From Planctomycetota bacterium (lineage in GTDB: Bacteria > Planctomycetota > B129-G9), in contig QNCA01000055.1 of the NCBI GenBank assembly GCA_003644325.1, forward strand, positions 1 to 7,700: 7,700 bases of DNA, written 5' to 3'. The position numbers and the translations under genes were made by a program. Positions within the stretch are counted from its first letter, which is position 1, and every line of letters begins with the position of its first letter. The notes under the pieces were generated by a model. It did not search any database, was not told the origin of the DNA, and saw only the letters and a list, made by a program, of their open reading frames with translations. Of the stretch, positions 1 through 6,650 are shown in pieces.

Positions 1-106
1 CCTTACGGTGACAGTCACCAATCTACGATCCGTTCCGACAAGGGCGGAACGGCTCCGTAATTGGTGACAGTCACCGAGGTTAACAAAAAGTCAGTCAACT
101 TGAGTA
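1..106 (+). repeat. Structured dispersed repeat, left copy
   Basis: A non-coding element built as a large imperfect hairpin followed by a conserved single-stranded-looking tail. The outer stem pairs 6-22 with 60-76 (17 positions, one central mismatch), and each strand of it contains the 13-base palindrome GGTGACAGTCACC (7-19 and 63-75). The inner arm is a perfect 8-bp stem, 30-37 with 45-52, with a 7-base loop. The tail runs 77-106 and ends in GTCAGTCAACTTGAGTA. A second copy in opposite orientation lies at 7463-7609: head 5-28 matches 7586-7609 on the other strand at 22 of 24 positions, and 57-106 matches 7463-7511 at about 44 of 50 with one gap. The element may begin before base 1. Seen directly; its nature (REP-like, MITE-like, RNA-encoding) is not known. 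Confidence 0.8.
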
Positions 107-129
107 GATTAGTGATTGTCACCGTAAGG
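1..129. repeat. 26-bp inverted repeats bounding 1-129
   Basis: Bases 1-26 and 104-129 are reverse complements at 24 of 26 positions. This second inverted pairing competes with the 6-22/60-76 stem, because the same palindrome (GTGACNGTCAC, here GTGATTGTCAC at 112-122) occurs a third time just after the first tail. Terminal inverted repeats on a 129-base unit would fit a small MITE-like element, but no target-site duplication can be judged because the window starts at base 1. Confidence 0.65.
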
Positions 130-174
130 CCCGGCAAAATGGAAACTTATAGTCAAACATCCGGCATTGCCCGG

Positions 175-196
175 AAAAAGTCAGTCAACTTGAGTA
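175..196 (+). repeat. Second exact copy of the 22-base repeat tail
   Basis: Bases 175-196 are identical to 85-106 over 22 bases, exactly 90 bases downstream. It ends 39 bases before the chosen start of the EIIA gene. Upstream of it are a degenerate palindrome (112-122) and CCGG-rich short inverted segments (130-137, 161-174), so 104-196 may be a decayed second unit of the same repeat family. An AT-rich stretch, 195-203, directly follows and could supply a -10-like sequence for the downstream genes, but I see no matching -35. Confidence 0.75.
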
Positions 197-235
197 ATAA
201 AATCTCGGCTGTTGCGGAAGAATCCCCGGCCGGAG

Positions 236-763
236 ATGTTGCGATACCGTCTTATCAGCCCGGAGGTCCAATTGGACGAGAAGCGCTCGACTGAGGTTTC
301 ACTATCAGATTTTCTTGCAAAGAGGGCGACGAGGGTCGCGCTTGAAGCGACCGAGGCTCTGGAGGCGCTGGAGGAGATGACCGCCGCGCTTGTGAAGGCG
401 AAACGGATTGAACAGGGCCAGGCAAAAGGGCTGGTCAAAGCGCTGGCGGAAAGAGAAAAGCAAGGCAGTACGGGCATAGGCCAAGGGTGTGCGATTCCCC
501 ACTGCTCTCTTGACGGCCTGAACAAAACGGTAATGATGATAGCGCGTTCGGAGAATGGTATAGACTTCAACTGTGTCACCGGCGAAAAGGTCCGCGTGTT
601 TGTGCTGGTAGTATATCCTCCGCATCTGGACCAGGAAAGGCGCGCGGTCTTGGGCAGGATAGTACACCTTTGCCGGAATACCAACTGGCTGAGATTCCTG
701 AAGGCGGCCCGGACCACCCGCGAGATAAACGACCTGGTAAGTGAATACGACAATGAGGGGTGA
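236..763 (+). CDS. PTS EIIA protein, fructose/nitrogen-regulatory (PtsN-like) type
   Basis: A cytoplasmic phosphocarrier of the EIIA-Fru/Ntr fold, expected to receive phosphate from HPr on a histidine. The 175-residue product has the family opening (RYRLISPEV), the helical segment, then STGIGQGCAIPH, whose His89 is the expected phosphorylation site, and the later PPHLDQERRAVLGRI segment (His130) that matches the P-x-H-L region of the family. No EIIB or EIIC domain is fused or adjacent, so a regulatory role is more likely than sugar uptake (inference). It heads a run with yvcK, ptsH and ptsI and overlaps yvcK. Start choice: the ATG at 236 gives the usual family N-terminus; a TTG at 212 in the same frame would add 8 residues. 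Neither has a well-spaced Shine-Dalgarno (GGAAGA at 216-221 is 14 bases from the ATG). Confidence 0.85.
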   Translation: MLRYRLISPEVQLDEKRSTEVSLSDFLAKRATRVALEATEALEALEEMTAALVKAKRIEQGQAKGLVKALAEREKQGSTGIGQGCAIPHCSLDGLNKTVMMIARSENGIDFNCVTGEKVRVFVLVVYPPHLDQERRAVLGRIVHLCRNTNWLRFLKAARTTREINDLVSEYDNEG

Positions 764-1748
764 TCAGCGTCCACCACGGCAGGAATCCGCCGCAGAGGGT
801 GCGGCGATCGCGGCGTTCGGAGGGGGGACAGGCCTGCATTCCCTTCTCAAGGGCATTAAAGCCTTCACCAGTAACATCACCGCTATTGTTGCAGTATCGG
901 ACGACGGAGGCAGTTCGGGCATACTCAGAAAAGAGTTTGACATGCCGCCGCCGGGCGATATGCGAAACTGTCTGGTGGCGCTGGCCGACGAAGAGTCCTT
1001 GATGGCGGAACTCTTTCGCTACAGGTTCGAGAACTCCGAGTTGGGCGGCCATTCTTTCGGAAACATATTCATCACCGCCCTTGCCGAGGTTACAGGTGAC
1101 TTTGGCAAGGCGATTCAGCTGGCGAACAAGATACTTTCGGTGAGGGGCAGGGTCCTGCCCGCGACGCTGGACAAGGTCTCGCTGGAGGCCGTTCATGACG
1201 ACGATTCAAAGACAACCGGAGAGACCCGGATATCAAAAAGCGGCAAGAGAATCCGCAGGTTGAACCTGCGCCCGTCCCCGGGCCGTCCCACGCCGCAGGC
1301 GCTGGAGGCGGTACGGCGGGCCGACATCCTTCTCTTCGGGCCGGGCAGCCTGTTCACCAGCATCCTGCCGCCCATGCTCAACGAGGGTATGGTGGAAGAG
1401 ATAGCGGCCTCGCCAGCGAAGGAAATATATGTCTGCAATATCATGACGCAACCCGGCGAGACCGACGGCTTCAGCGCGGCAGACCATGTGCAGGCGATAT
1501 ACGACAACACGGCAGAAGACATTTTTGATTATATAGTGTTGAACAGCCGCAATCCTTCGCAGGCGGTGCTTGCAAGGTACGCCGAAGAGGGCGCCGGGCC
1601 CGTGCCCCTGGATCCGGACCGCCTGGAGCGTTGGAAGGCATGTTTGGTGATAGAAGACCTTATCGGCGCCGACGCTTATGCCAGGCATGACCCCGAAAAA
1701 CTCGCACGGACCGTAATGCGAATTCTTAAAGACCGCACGGAACGCTGA
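753..1748 (+). CDS. yvcK: YvcK/CofD-family gluconeogenesis factor, UDP-sugar-binding regulator
   Basis: A protein of the YvcK branch of the CofD/2-phospho-L-lactate transferase family; characterised YvcK proteins bind UDP-GlcNAc and affect cell-wall precursor synthesis and growth on gluconeogenic carbon. In 331 residues the family motifs appear in order: GGGTGL at 23-28, DDGGSSG at 50-56, GDMRN at 68-72, GGHSFGN at 98-104, GPGSLFTSILP at 196-206 and CNIMTQPGET at 228-237. No F420-biosynthesis context is present, which favours YvcK over CofD. The start lies inside the EIIA gene (11-base overlap), implying translational coupling; a GTG at 741 in frame would add four residues. In Bacillus, yvcK sits beside rapZ and the HPr paralogue crh; here the neighbour is a full HPr. 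RapZ and WhiA genes are not in the window. Confidence 0.93.
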   Translation: MRGDQRPPRQESAAEGAAIAAFGGGTGLHSLLKGIKAFTSNITAIVAVSDDGGSSGILRKEFDMPPPGDMRNCLVALADEESLMAELFRYRFENSELGGHSFGNIFITALAEVTGDFGKAIQLANKILSVRGRVLPATLDKVSLEAVHDDDSKTTGETRISKSGKRIRRLNLRPSPGRPTPQALEAVRRADILLFGPGSLFTSILPPMLNEGMVEEIAASPAKEIYVCNIMTQPGETDGFSAADHVQAIYDNTAEDIFDYIVLNSRNPSQAVLARYAEEGAGPVPLDPDRLERWKACLVIEDLIGADAYARHDPEKLARTVMRILKDRTER

Positions 1749-1795
1749 AGCCGGTTCCGCGGGCGAATCTTCGGGGATGGATTTGTACGTGACTT

Positions 1796-2065
1796 ATGGA
1801 AATCGTCAAACAACTAAAACTGGAAAACGAGGAAGGCCTTCATGCAAGACCGGCTGTGAAACTCGTGGACACGGCCAACCGGTTTGAATGTGACGTTACG
1901 ATTGAGGCCGATGGACGCGAGGTGAACGGCAAGAGCATGATGTCGGTGCTCACGCTGGCCGCCGCCAAGGGTACAGTGTTGAATTTCATTACCAGAGGCG
2001 CCGACGCCCGAGAAGCCATGGACGCAATCGAGGCGCTCATCGTCTCAAAATTCGGCGAAGAATAG
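1796..2065 (+). CDS. ptsH: Phosphocarrier protein HPr
   Basis: HPr passes phosphate from Enzyme I to EIIA proteins in the cytoplasm. The 89-residue product is of normal length. His16 in GLHARPA is the PEP-dependent phosphorylation site. Ser47 in NGKSMMSVLTL aligns with Ser46 of Gram-positive HPr, the site used by HPr kinase/phosphorylase. Having both residues means it is a working HPr, not a Crh-type paralogue that lacks the histidine. It lies 47 bases after yvcK and 111 bases before ptsI on the same strand. The Shine-Dalgarno is poor: the nearest purine-rich run, GGGGAT at 1773-1778, is 17 bases from the ATG, and nearby ATG/GTG codons upstream are out of frame. Confidence 0.96.
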   Translation: MEIVKQLKLENEEGLHARPAVKLVDTANRFECDVTIEADGREVNGKSMMSVLTLAAAKGTVLNFITRGADAREAMDAIEALIVSKFGEE

Positions 2066-2176
2066 GGCACAGACCCCTCGCTCCAGTTAATCCTGATTGT
2101 GCGCTTTTCGAAACGAGAGACCCGTCTCCTGAGTTATGATGCCGGCGAGCGTCTCGGGACTCGGCGAAGTTAAACG

Positions 2177-3925
2177 ATGGAAATCAGACGAGGCATACCG
2201 GTCAGCCCGGGCATTGTGGTCAGGCAGGCATTCGTGCTTGACAGCGAGGACTATCGCATTCCGCGACGCTTTGTCGCGGACAGGGAGATAGAAGGCGAGA
2301 TCGAAAGGTTCCGGCAGGCCGTGAAAGCAGCCGAAGCGGAACTAATCGGCCTCAAAAAGGAAGTACTCCACAAGACCGGCACCGAAGTGGTTCCCATCTT
2401 TGAAGCCCACCTGCGGATGCTCCTGGACGGCCACATGCACGAAGAGGTAACGGGACAGATCAGGGATAACGGCTTCACGGCCGAGTTTGCCGTCTCCAGG
2501 GTATTCCGGAAGTACAGCAAGAGCATGAAGGCCGTCAGAGACGCCTTCTTTTCCGAGCGCGTGGTGGACCTCTTTGACATTCAGAAGCGCCTTCAGCGCA
2601 CCCTGCTCGGCAAGCAGCGCGAGGACCTGAGCCACCTGACCGAAGAGGTGGTGCTCGTCGCCCACAATCTCACCCCTTCGCAGATGGCGACCCTTGACAG
2701 GAAGAAAGTGCTCGGCATCGCGCTTGACGCGGGTGGGCGCACCTCGCACACCGCCATCGTGGCGCGTGCCCTGGGGATACCCACGGTGGTAGGACTGGAA
2801 ACCATCAGTATCGACGTGTCCGGAGGCCAGATCGTCGCCATCGACGGCAACCGCGGCATCGTCGTCGTGGAACCGGACGAGAGCGCCCTGGACGGGTACC
2901 GGAACGCAGAGAGCAAGTACCGTGACTTCAGCCGGAGCCTCATCAAGTACCGGCGTCTCTCCGCAAAGACAACCGACGGGGTGAGGATCAGGTTGCTTGC
3001 CAATGTGGAGTTCCCCTGGGAGATAAAGAACGCCGTCGAAAACGGGGCCTCGGGCATAGGCCTGTATCGCACCGAGTTCCTCTATGCCGAAGACCCGCGG
3101 AAACTCGATGAAGAGACACACTACGAAACATACAAGAAAGCCCTGGAAGCGGTGGCCGGCGAAGAACTGGTCATACGCACCATGGACATAGGCGCAGATA
3201 AGTTGCTCGGAGCGGATTCTCTCGACCATGTCCCTGAAAGCAACCCCTTCCTGGGGTGCCGTTCCATAAGATTGTGCCTGGAAGATCCCGACATGTTCAA
3301 GGTGCAACTCCGCGCCATCCTTCGCGCGTCCGCACTGGGGGACAACCTGCGACTGATGTTCCCCATGATCTCCTCCCTCGAGGAGTTGCGCCAGGCGAAA
3401 CTCGTACTGGCGGATGCCAGAGAGGAACTGGACAAAAAAGGCATACCATATAACAGGAATCTCAAGGTCGGCGTCATGATAGAAACCCCCTCCGCAGCGC
3501 TTATCGCCGACCTCCTGGCGCCGGAGGTCGACTTCTTTTCCATAGGCACCAACGACCTTATCCAGTACGCCCTGGCCGTGGACCGTGGTAACGAACGGGT
3601 GGCTTCCCTGTACAAGGCCACCCATCCGGCCGTTCTGCGTCTTATCAACACGGTGGTCAGGGCCGGGCAAAAGGCCGGTGTGGATGTCGCCATGTGCGGG
3701 GAAATGAGCGGCGATATAGCCTTCACGATTCTCCTCGTCGGTCTCGGCCTCAAGAACCTCAGCACCGCCCCCACGGCGATACCCGAAATCAAACAGGTCA
3801 TCCGCTCCATCGACACAAAGGACGCAAAAAGGATTGCCCGCAGGGCCATGAAGTTTCAGACATCCGAGGAAGCGGCGGAATATCTCATGGAAAAGACGCG
3901 AAAAATACTCCCCGAAGTATTCTGA
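2177..3925 (+). CDS. ptsI: PTS Enzyme I, phosphoenolpyruvate-protein phosphotransferase
   Basis: Enzyme I autophosphorylates from phosphoenolpyruvate and donates the phosphate to HPr. The 582-residue length matches classical EI, with no N-terminal GAF domain, so this is not the PtsP form. The N-terminal HPr-binding helical region spans about 1-145. The swivelling phosphohistidine domain carries GGRTSHTAIVARALG with active His191. The C-terminal PEP-binding barrel has LYRTEFLY (Arg298), RTMDIGADK (Arg334), NPFLGCRSIR (356-365), GTNDLIQY (457-464) and the catalytic Cys507 in MCGEMSGD. These correspond to His189, Arg296, Arg332 and Cys502 of the E. coli enzyme. All key residues are present, so it should be active. 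A weak Shine-Dalgarno (GGCGAAG, 2163-2169) precedes the ATG. Confidence 0.97.
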   Translation: MEIRRGIPVSPGIVVRQAFVLDSEDYRIPRRFVADREIEGEIERFRQAVKAAEAELIGLKKEVLHKTGTEVVPIFEAHLRMLLDGHMHEEVTGQIRDNGFTAEFAVSRVFRKYSKSMKAVRDAFFSERVVDLFDIQKRLQRTLLGKQREDLSHLTEEVVLVAHNLTPSQMATLDRKKVLGIALDAGGRTSHTAIVARALGIPTVVGLETISIDVSGGQIVAIDGNRGIVVVEPDESALDGYRNAESKYRDFSRSLIKYRRLSAKTTDGVRIRLLANVEFPWEIKNAVENGASGIGLYRTEFLYAEDPRKLDEETHYETYKKALEAVAGEELVIRTMDIGADKLLGADSLDHVPESNPFLGCRSIRLCLEDPDMFKVQLRAILRASALGDNLRLMFPMISSLEELRQAKLVLADAREELDKKGIPYNRNLKVGVMIETPSAALIADLLAPEVDFFSIGTNDLIQYALAVDRGNERVASLYKATHPAVLRLINTVVRAGQKAGVDVAMCGEMSGDIAFTILLVGLGLKNLSTAPTAIPEIKQVIRSIDTKDAKRIARRAMKFQTSEEAAEYLMEKTRKILPEVF

Positions 3926-3930
3926 CCGAA

Positions 3931-3984
3931 ACCCGGCCCGCCAGACTTGAAACCGGGTAAGAGGGGGCTGAAAGCCCTGTTTCT
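3931..3984. terminator. Putative hairpins between convergent ptsI and murD
   Basis: Two inverted repeats lie in the 72-base gap between the two converging genes. ACCCGG (3931-3936) pairs with CCGGGT (3953-3958) around a 16-base loop. GGGCT (3965-3969) pairs with AGCCC (3973-3977) around GAA and is followed on the plus strand by TGTTTCT. The second looks like a weak intrinsic terminator for the PTS run. The T tract is short and interrupted, and on the minus strand there is no real T run, so termination of murD is less clear. Confidence 0.45.
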
Positions 3985-3997
3985 GAGAGAGCAACGT

Positions 3998-5407
3998 CTA
4001 TTGATTTGCCGCCGGGGATGTCAGGGAGCGGACCAGGTCCTTGAAAGCGTCGCCGCGCTCCTCGAAGTTGGCAAACATGTCGTAGGATGCCGTTGCCGGG
4101 CTGAGCAGCACGCAGCCGCCCGGTTCGGCCAGTGAAATCGCGCGCCCGACCGCCGCCTCGAAATCCGTTCCTTCTTCGCACACTTGCAATGCCCCGGCGT
4201 TTTCGCATCTGCGCAGTTCCGCGGCTATCCGGGGACCGGTTACACCTATCAGAACGACGGCCTTGCATCGTACTATCACCTTGCGCGCCAGTTGGCGCAG
4301 CGGCGCCTTCTTGTCATAACCTCCTGCGATGAGAACGATGGGTCCCTCGAGCGCGTCGAGCGCGGCGATGGTCGATTCGGGCGTCGTGGCGATGGAGTCG
4401 TTGTAGTAGCGCACGCCGTTTTCTTCGAGGAACAACTCCAGCCTGTGTGCGACGCCGCGGAACGTGCGCGCTATGCGGCGGATGGCCTCGGTCCTCACGC
4501 CCAGCGCCAGGGCCGCCGCCGAGGCCGCCAGATAGTTCTCCACGTTGAAAATGCCGGGCAGCAGTATCTCCCCTCTATCGCATATCTCGCCACTGTCACC
4601 GTCCATCTCGAAACGCAGCGCGGAGCCGTCCAGGTATGTCCCGTCATGTACCCTGTCTTGGGAGGAAAAGCGCAGCACGCGCGCGTTTGAAGCGCCGGCC
4701 CAGGACGCCAGGCGCTCATCGCGAGCGTTTGCCACGAAGATGTCGCCGTCACGCTGGAAATCGACTATCGCCCGCTTCGCCGCTATGTAGTTCTCCATCG
4801 TGCCGTGCCGGTCCAGATGGTTGGGCGAGATGTTGGTGACGACCGCGATGTGCGGGCTGCGCTCGATTGCGTGCAGGTCTTCCAGTTGGAAACTGCTCAA
4901 TTCCAGCACGACCAGGTCGTCCTCCGTCATCTCTTCGACGTGTTCGATGAGCGGGACGCCGATATTGCCGCCCACGTACACGCGCACGCCGAGGTCCCGG
5001 AGCATCGCGCCGAGGAGCGAGGTCGTGGTGGTCTTGCCGTTGGAGCCGGTGACGCCGATGATGGGCGCGGGACAGAGTTTGAAGAAGAGATTGGTTTCCG
5101 TTTCAAAGGTCACGCCGTGTTCCCGCGCGAGTTGCAGGTACGGCGAGTTCCGCGGCACGGCGGGATTGACGATGAGGATGTCGGCGTCCGTGAAGTCCGA
5201 CTCGACGTGGCGGCCGAGGACGAAGCGCACCTCGACGTCGCGAAGTTTCTCAACAGAAGCCGAGAGTTTCTCCTCGTCCTTGAGGTCGGTAACGGTGACC
5301 CGTGCGCCGCCGCGCGCGAGAAAGCGCGTTATCGCCGCCCCTCCCCCGAACAGCCCCAGCCCCATTACCGTAACGCGCTTGCCTTCGAAGCCGTGAAACA
5401 CTGACAT
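3998..5407 (-). CDS. murD: UDP-N-acetylmuramoylalanine--D-glutamate ligase MurD
   Basis: MurD adds D-glutamate to UDP-MurNAc-L-Ala with ATP, a cytoplasmic step of peptidoglycan synthesis. The 469-residue product shows the three Mur ligase domains: an N-terminal Rossmann part (GLGLFGGGAA, 16-25), the ATP-binding domain with the P-loop GVTGSNGKTTTTS (118-130), LELSSFQLE (168-176) and HLDR followed by AAK, whose Lys211 is the expected carbamylated lysine. The C-terminal domain has FRGVAHRLE (317-325), NDSIATTPEST (336-346), Lys366, Ser441 and Phe448, which align with D-Glu-binding residues of E. coli MurD. Ile339 stands where E. coli has Lys319, probably a lineage variant. It lies 60 bases after the PEGA gene. 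Start: the ATG at 5407 is only 2 bases from AAGGA (5411-5415); a GTG two codons later (5401) has an 8-base spacing and is a real alternative. No other mur/fts genes are adjacent. Confidence 0.96.
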   Translation of the reverse strand: MSVFHGFEGKRVTVMGLGLFGGGAAITRFLARGGARVTVTDLKDEEKLSASVEKLRDVEVRFVLGRHVESDFTDADILIVNPAVPRNSPYLQLAREHGVTFETETNLFFKLCPAPIIGVTGSNGKTTTTSLLGAMLRDLGVRVYVGGNIGVPLIEHVEEMTEDDLVVLELSSFQLEDLHAIERSPHIAVVTNISPNHLDRHGTMENYIAAKRAIVDFQRDGDIFVANARDERLASWAGASNARVLRFSSQDRVHDGTYLDGSALRFEMDGDSGEICDRGEILLPGIFNVENYLAASAAALALGVRTEAIRRIARTFRGVAHRLELFLEENGVRYYNDSIATTPESTIAALDALEGPIVLIAGGYDKKAPLRQLARKVIVRCKAVVLIGVTGPRIAAELRRCENAGALQVCEEGTDFEAAVGRAISLAEPGGCVLLSPATASYDMFANFEERGDAFKDLVRSLTSPAANQ

Positions 5408-5467
5408 AATCCTTGTCGGATTGAAATGAAAACAGGAGGCGTGGAAAAATTCCTTTCAAAACCGCAT

Positions 5468-5917
5468 CTACGGCCCTTCGCGTTCCTTGTCACGAAATTC
5501 TTCGGCCTGCCTGATGAACTCCCGCGCGTCCGTCTGGGGCTCAGGTTCGAGTTTGAAAAGGAACCTGTGGTGGTCTTCCATCTTTACGGGCAGGACCAGT
5601 TCGAACAGCAAATCGAGCGGAAAGTACTGGTACCAGGGCGGGCTGATGCGCTCCAGGGTGGAGATGGTCCTGTAGCCGTCGGCAATGACGGTAATGCGGC
5701 GAGTGCCGTAGTGCACGAAACCCAGGGTTTGGGGAGTTGTGCCCACCTCTTCGTTGTCCACGAGCAGGCGCGCACCGGGCGGGTCGGATTTAACGGTTAT
5801 GAACCGCTCCACGCCGTATTCCCTGTTGATATACTTTTTCATGCAGCCGGAACAGACCGCAAGCACCACCACGGTCGCCGCCAGCAATGCGAACTTCGCT
5901 GTCCTTTGAGAATTCAT
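5468..5917 (-). CDS. PEGA-domain lipoprotein
   Basis: The 149-residue product starts with a short charged N-terminus, a hydrophobic segment (about 9-21) and Cys25 in CSGC, a near-canonical lipobox, so it is probably lipid-anchored outside the cytoplasm. Residues about 40-85 form a PEGA domain (TVKSDPPGARLLVD, EVGTTPQTL, ITVIADGYRT), a small beta-sandwich thought to bind surface-layer or wall material. After it comes PPWYQYFPLD (93-102), a hydrophobic patch and a charged, probably helical C-terminus. I recall this arrangement from planctomycete PEGA proteins. The frame stays open far upstream, but the ATG at 5917 is chosen because the signal peptide starts there, 5 bases after the HEPN stop, with a G-rich run 11 bases upstream. 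The role is unknown beyond likely envelope location. Confidence 0.88.
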   Translation of the reverse strand: MNSQRTAKFALLAATVVVLAVCSGCMKKYINREYGVERFITVKSDPPGARLLVDNEEVGTTPQTLGFVHYGTRRITVIADGYRTISTLERISPPWYQYFPLDLLFELVLPVKMEDHHRFLFKLEPEPQTDAREFIRQAEEFRDKEREGP

Positions 5918-5922
5918 GTTTT

Positions 5923-6330
5923 TCAAAAACCCCGCCTCACAAGGTAATCGGTTATTGCATTCACTACCGTTTCCGCGTCTATTACGTCTTCCTTCGCCAC
6001 CTCTTTTGGTATCTCTTTGTGATACGAATAATCTCCCACTTCTCTGTTTTCCTGAAGTCTCTTGATTATTTTCGCATATTCTCTTGGAAATGTCCCTGAT
6101 TTGACAAATTCCTTGAAGAATGTCCCCGTTACGCCTGAATGTTTCGAAAAGACCATATCTCTCTCGAAGAGAGCCGCCTGCATAAGATGAAAAACTGCAT
6201 AATACGCACGCGAGCATGCCCCTTCGAAGTCACCGTCGGCAAACATATTGCGTGCGCTATCAAGCACGCGTTTCCCCTTCGCAATCATTCGCCTGATTTC
6301 GTCTCTCTTCTTGTCGTCTCCGACGCTCAC
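5923..6330 (-). CDS. HEPN-domain protein, putative toxin of a HEPN/MNT pair
   Basis: A 135-residue all-helical protein of the HEPN family that includes UPF0332-type proteins. Family marks are SRAYYAVFHLMQAAL (40-54), the SKHSGV segment (62-67), the FFKEFVKSG stretch (71-79) and R96EVGDY. Two Arg-x6-His spacings (Arg41-His48 and Arg57-His64) could be the HEPN RNase-type residues. The exact R-x4-H-x-Y motif of the well-studied HepT toxin is absent, so mechanism should not be copied from it. The GTG start overlaps the MNT stop by 4 bases and has GAAGG (6340-6344) about 9 bases upstream. GC content is low for the window (33-52% per 60 bases), suggesting acquisition. Toxin activity is inferred from family and pairing; some such pairs may have other substrate-binding roles. 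Confidence 0.88.
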   Translation of the reverse strand: MSVGDDKKRDEIRRMIAKGKRVLDSARNMFADGDFEGACSRAYYAVFHLMQAALFERDMVFSKHSGVTGTFFKEFVKSGTFPREYAKIIKRLQENREVGDYSYHKEIPKEVAKEDVIDAETVVNAITDYLVRRGF

Positions 6331-6647
6331 AGAGATATACCTTCACGGCGTGCGTTTATCAGGAATGGCTCGCAACGGCTCTCTTGCAGTTCGTCCTCGT
6401 CATAGAGAAATGTTGAGATGCATATACCTTTGTCTATCATTATATCCAGAGCAATATCTGAGACCGCGGCCTTGATTCCGTCGATCTTACCGTCGAACAC
6501 GAGTATGAAATCGTAGTCCGATTCCTCAGTGTAATCGCCCCTCGCGCGGGAGCCGAAGAGGACAGCCTGCTTCAGGCGGCCCCCAAAGCGCCGCCTGACG
6601 CGAGAGAGGAACTCGTCTATGTTCTCGTCTTTGGGCCTTCGCGGCAT
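6327..6647 (-). CDS. MNT-type nucleotidyltransferase, putative antitoxin
   Basis: A 106-residue minimal nucleotidyltransferase of the DNA polymerase beta superfamily. The core motif is complete: GS at 32-33 in LFGSRARGD, ten residues, then Asp44-Tyr-Asp46; a third acidic residue may be Asp68 in ALDIMID. The C-terminal ISTFLYDEDEL segment fits the group that precedes HEPN genes. In type VII toxin-antitoxin systems, MntA-like enzymes AMPylate the HEPN toxin; here that is inference from family and position. It starts 3 bases after the scramblase-like gene stops and overlaps the HEPN gene by 4 bases, antitoxin first. The intact active site argues against a decayed module. Confidence 0.9.
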   Translation of the reverse strand: MPRRPKDENIDEFLSRVRRRFGGRLKQAVLFGSRARGDYTEESDYDFILVFDGKIDGIKAAVSDIALDIMIDKGICISTFLYDEDELQESRCEPFLINARREGISL

Positions 6648-6650
6648 TGC

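Noticed and set aside
1..200. CRISPR array
   Set aside because: The repeated 22-mer occurs only twice here, 90 bases apart, with palindromic elements between; unit size and spacing do not fit CRISPR.
1..200. Integron attC site
   Set aside because: The element is a large hairpin, but I see no paired core sites of the GTTRRRY type and no gene-cassette layout.
181..777. Long minus-strand open frame opposite the EIIA gene
   Set aside because: Its translation is low-complexity Ser/Arg/Ala without family features, while the opposite strand encodes a clear EIIA with its active-site motif.
741..1748. CofD (F420 biosynthesis transferase)
   Set aside because: The fold family is shared, but length, motifs and the PTS/HPr neighbourhood fit YvcK; no F420 genes are nearby.
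2066..2176. Separate promoter for ptsI
   Set aside because: TATGAT at 2135-2140 resembles a -10 box, but no -35-like hexamer lies 16-18 bases upstream; the short palindromes here (TTTCGAAA, GAGA/TCTC) are too small to call.
2342..3994. 550-residue minus-strand open frame opposite ptsI
   Set aside because: It is a shadow of the high-GC ptsI gene, which has all EI catalytic residues; the shadow shows no recognisable domain.
4805..5404. Plus-strand open frames of about 200 residues opposite murD
   Set aside because: They are antisense to well-conserved MurD motifs and have Arg/Val/Glu-rich composition typical of shadows.
5918..6217. N-terminal extension of the PEGA protein
   Set aside because: The open frame continues upstream inside the HEPN gene, but a proper signal peptide with a lipobox begins at 5917, so the longer form is not real.
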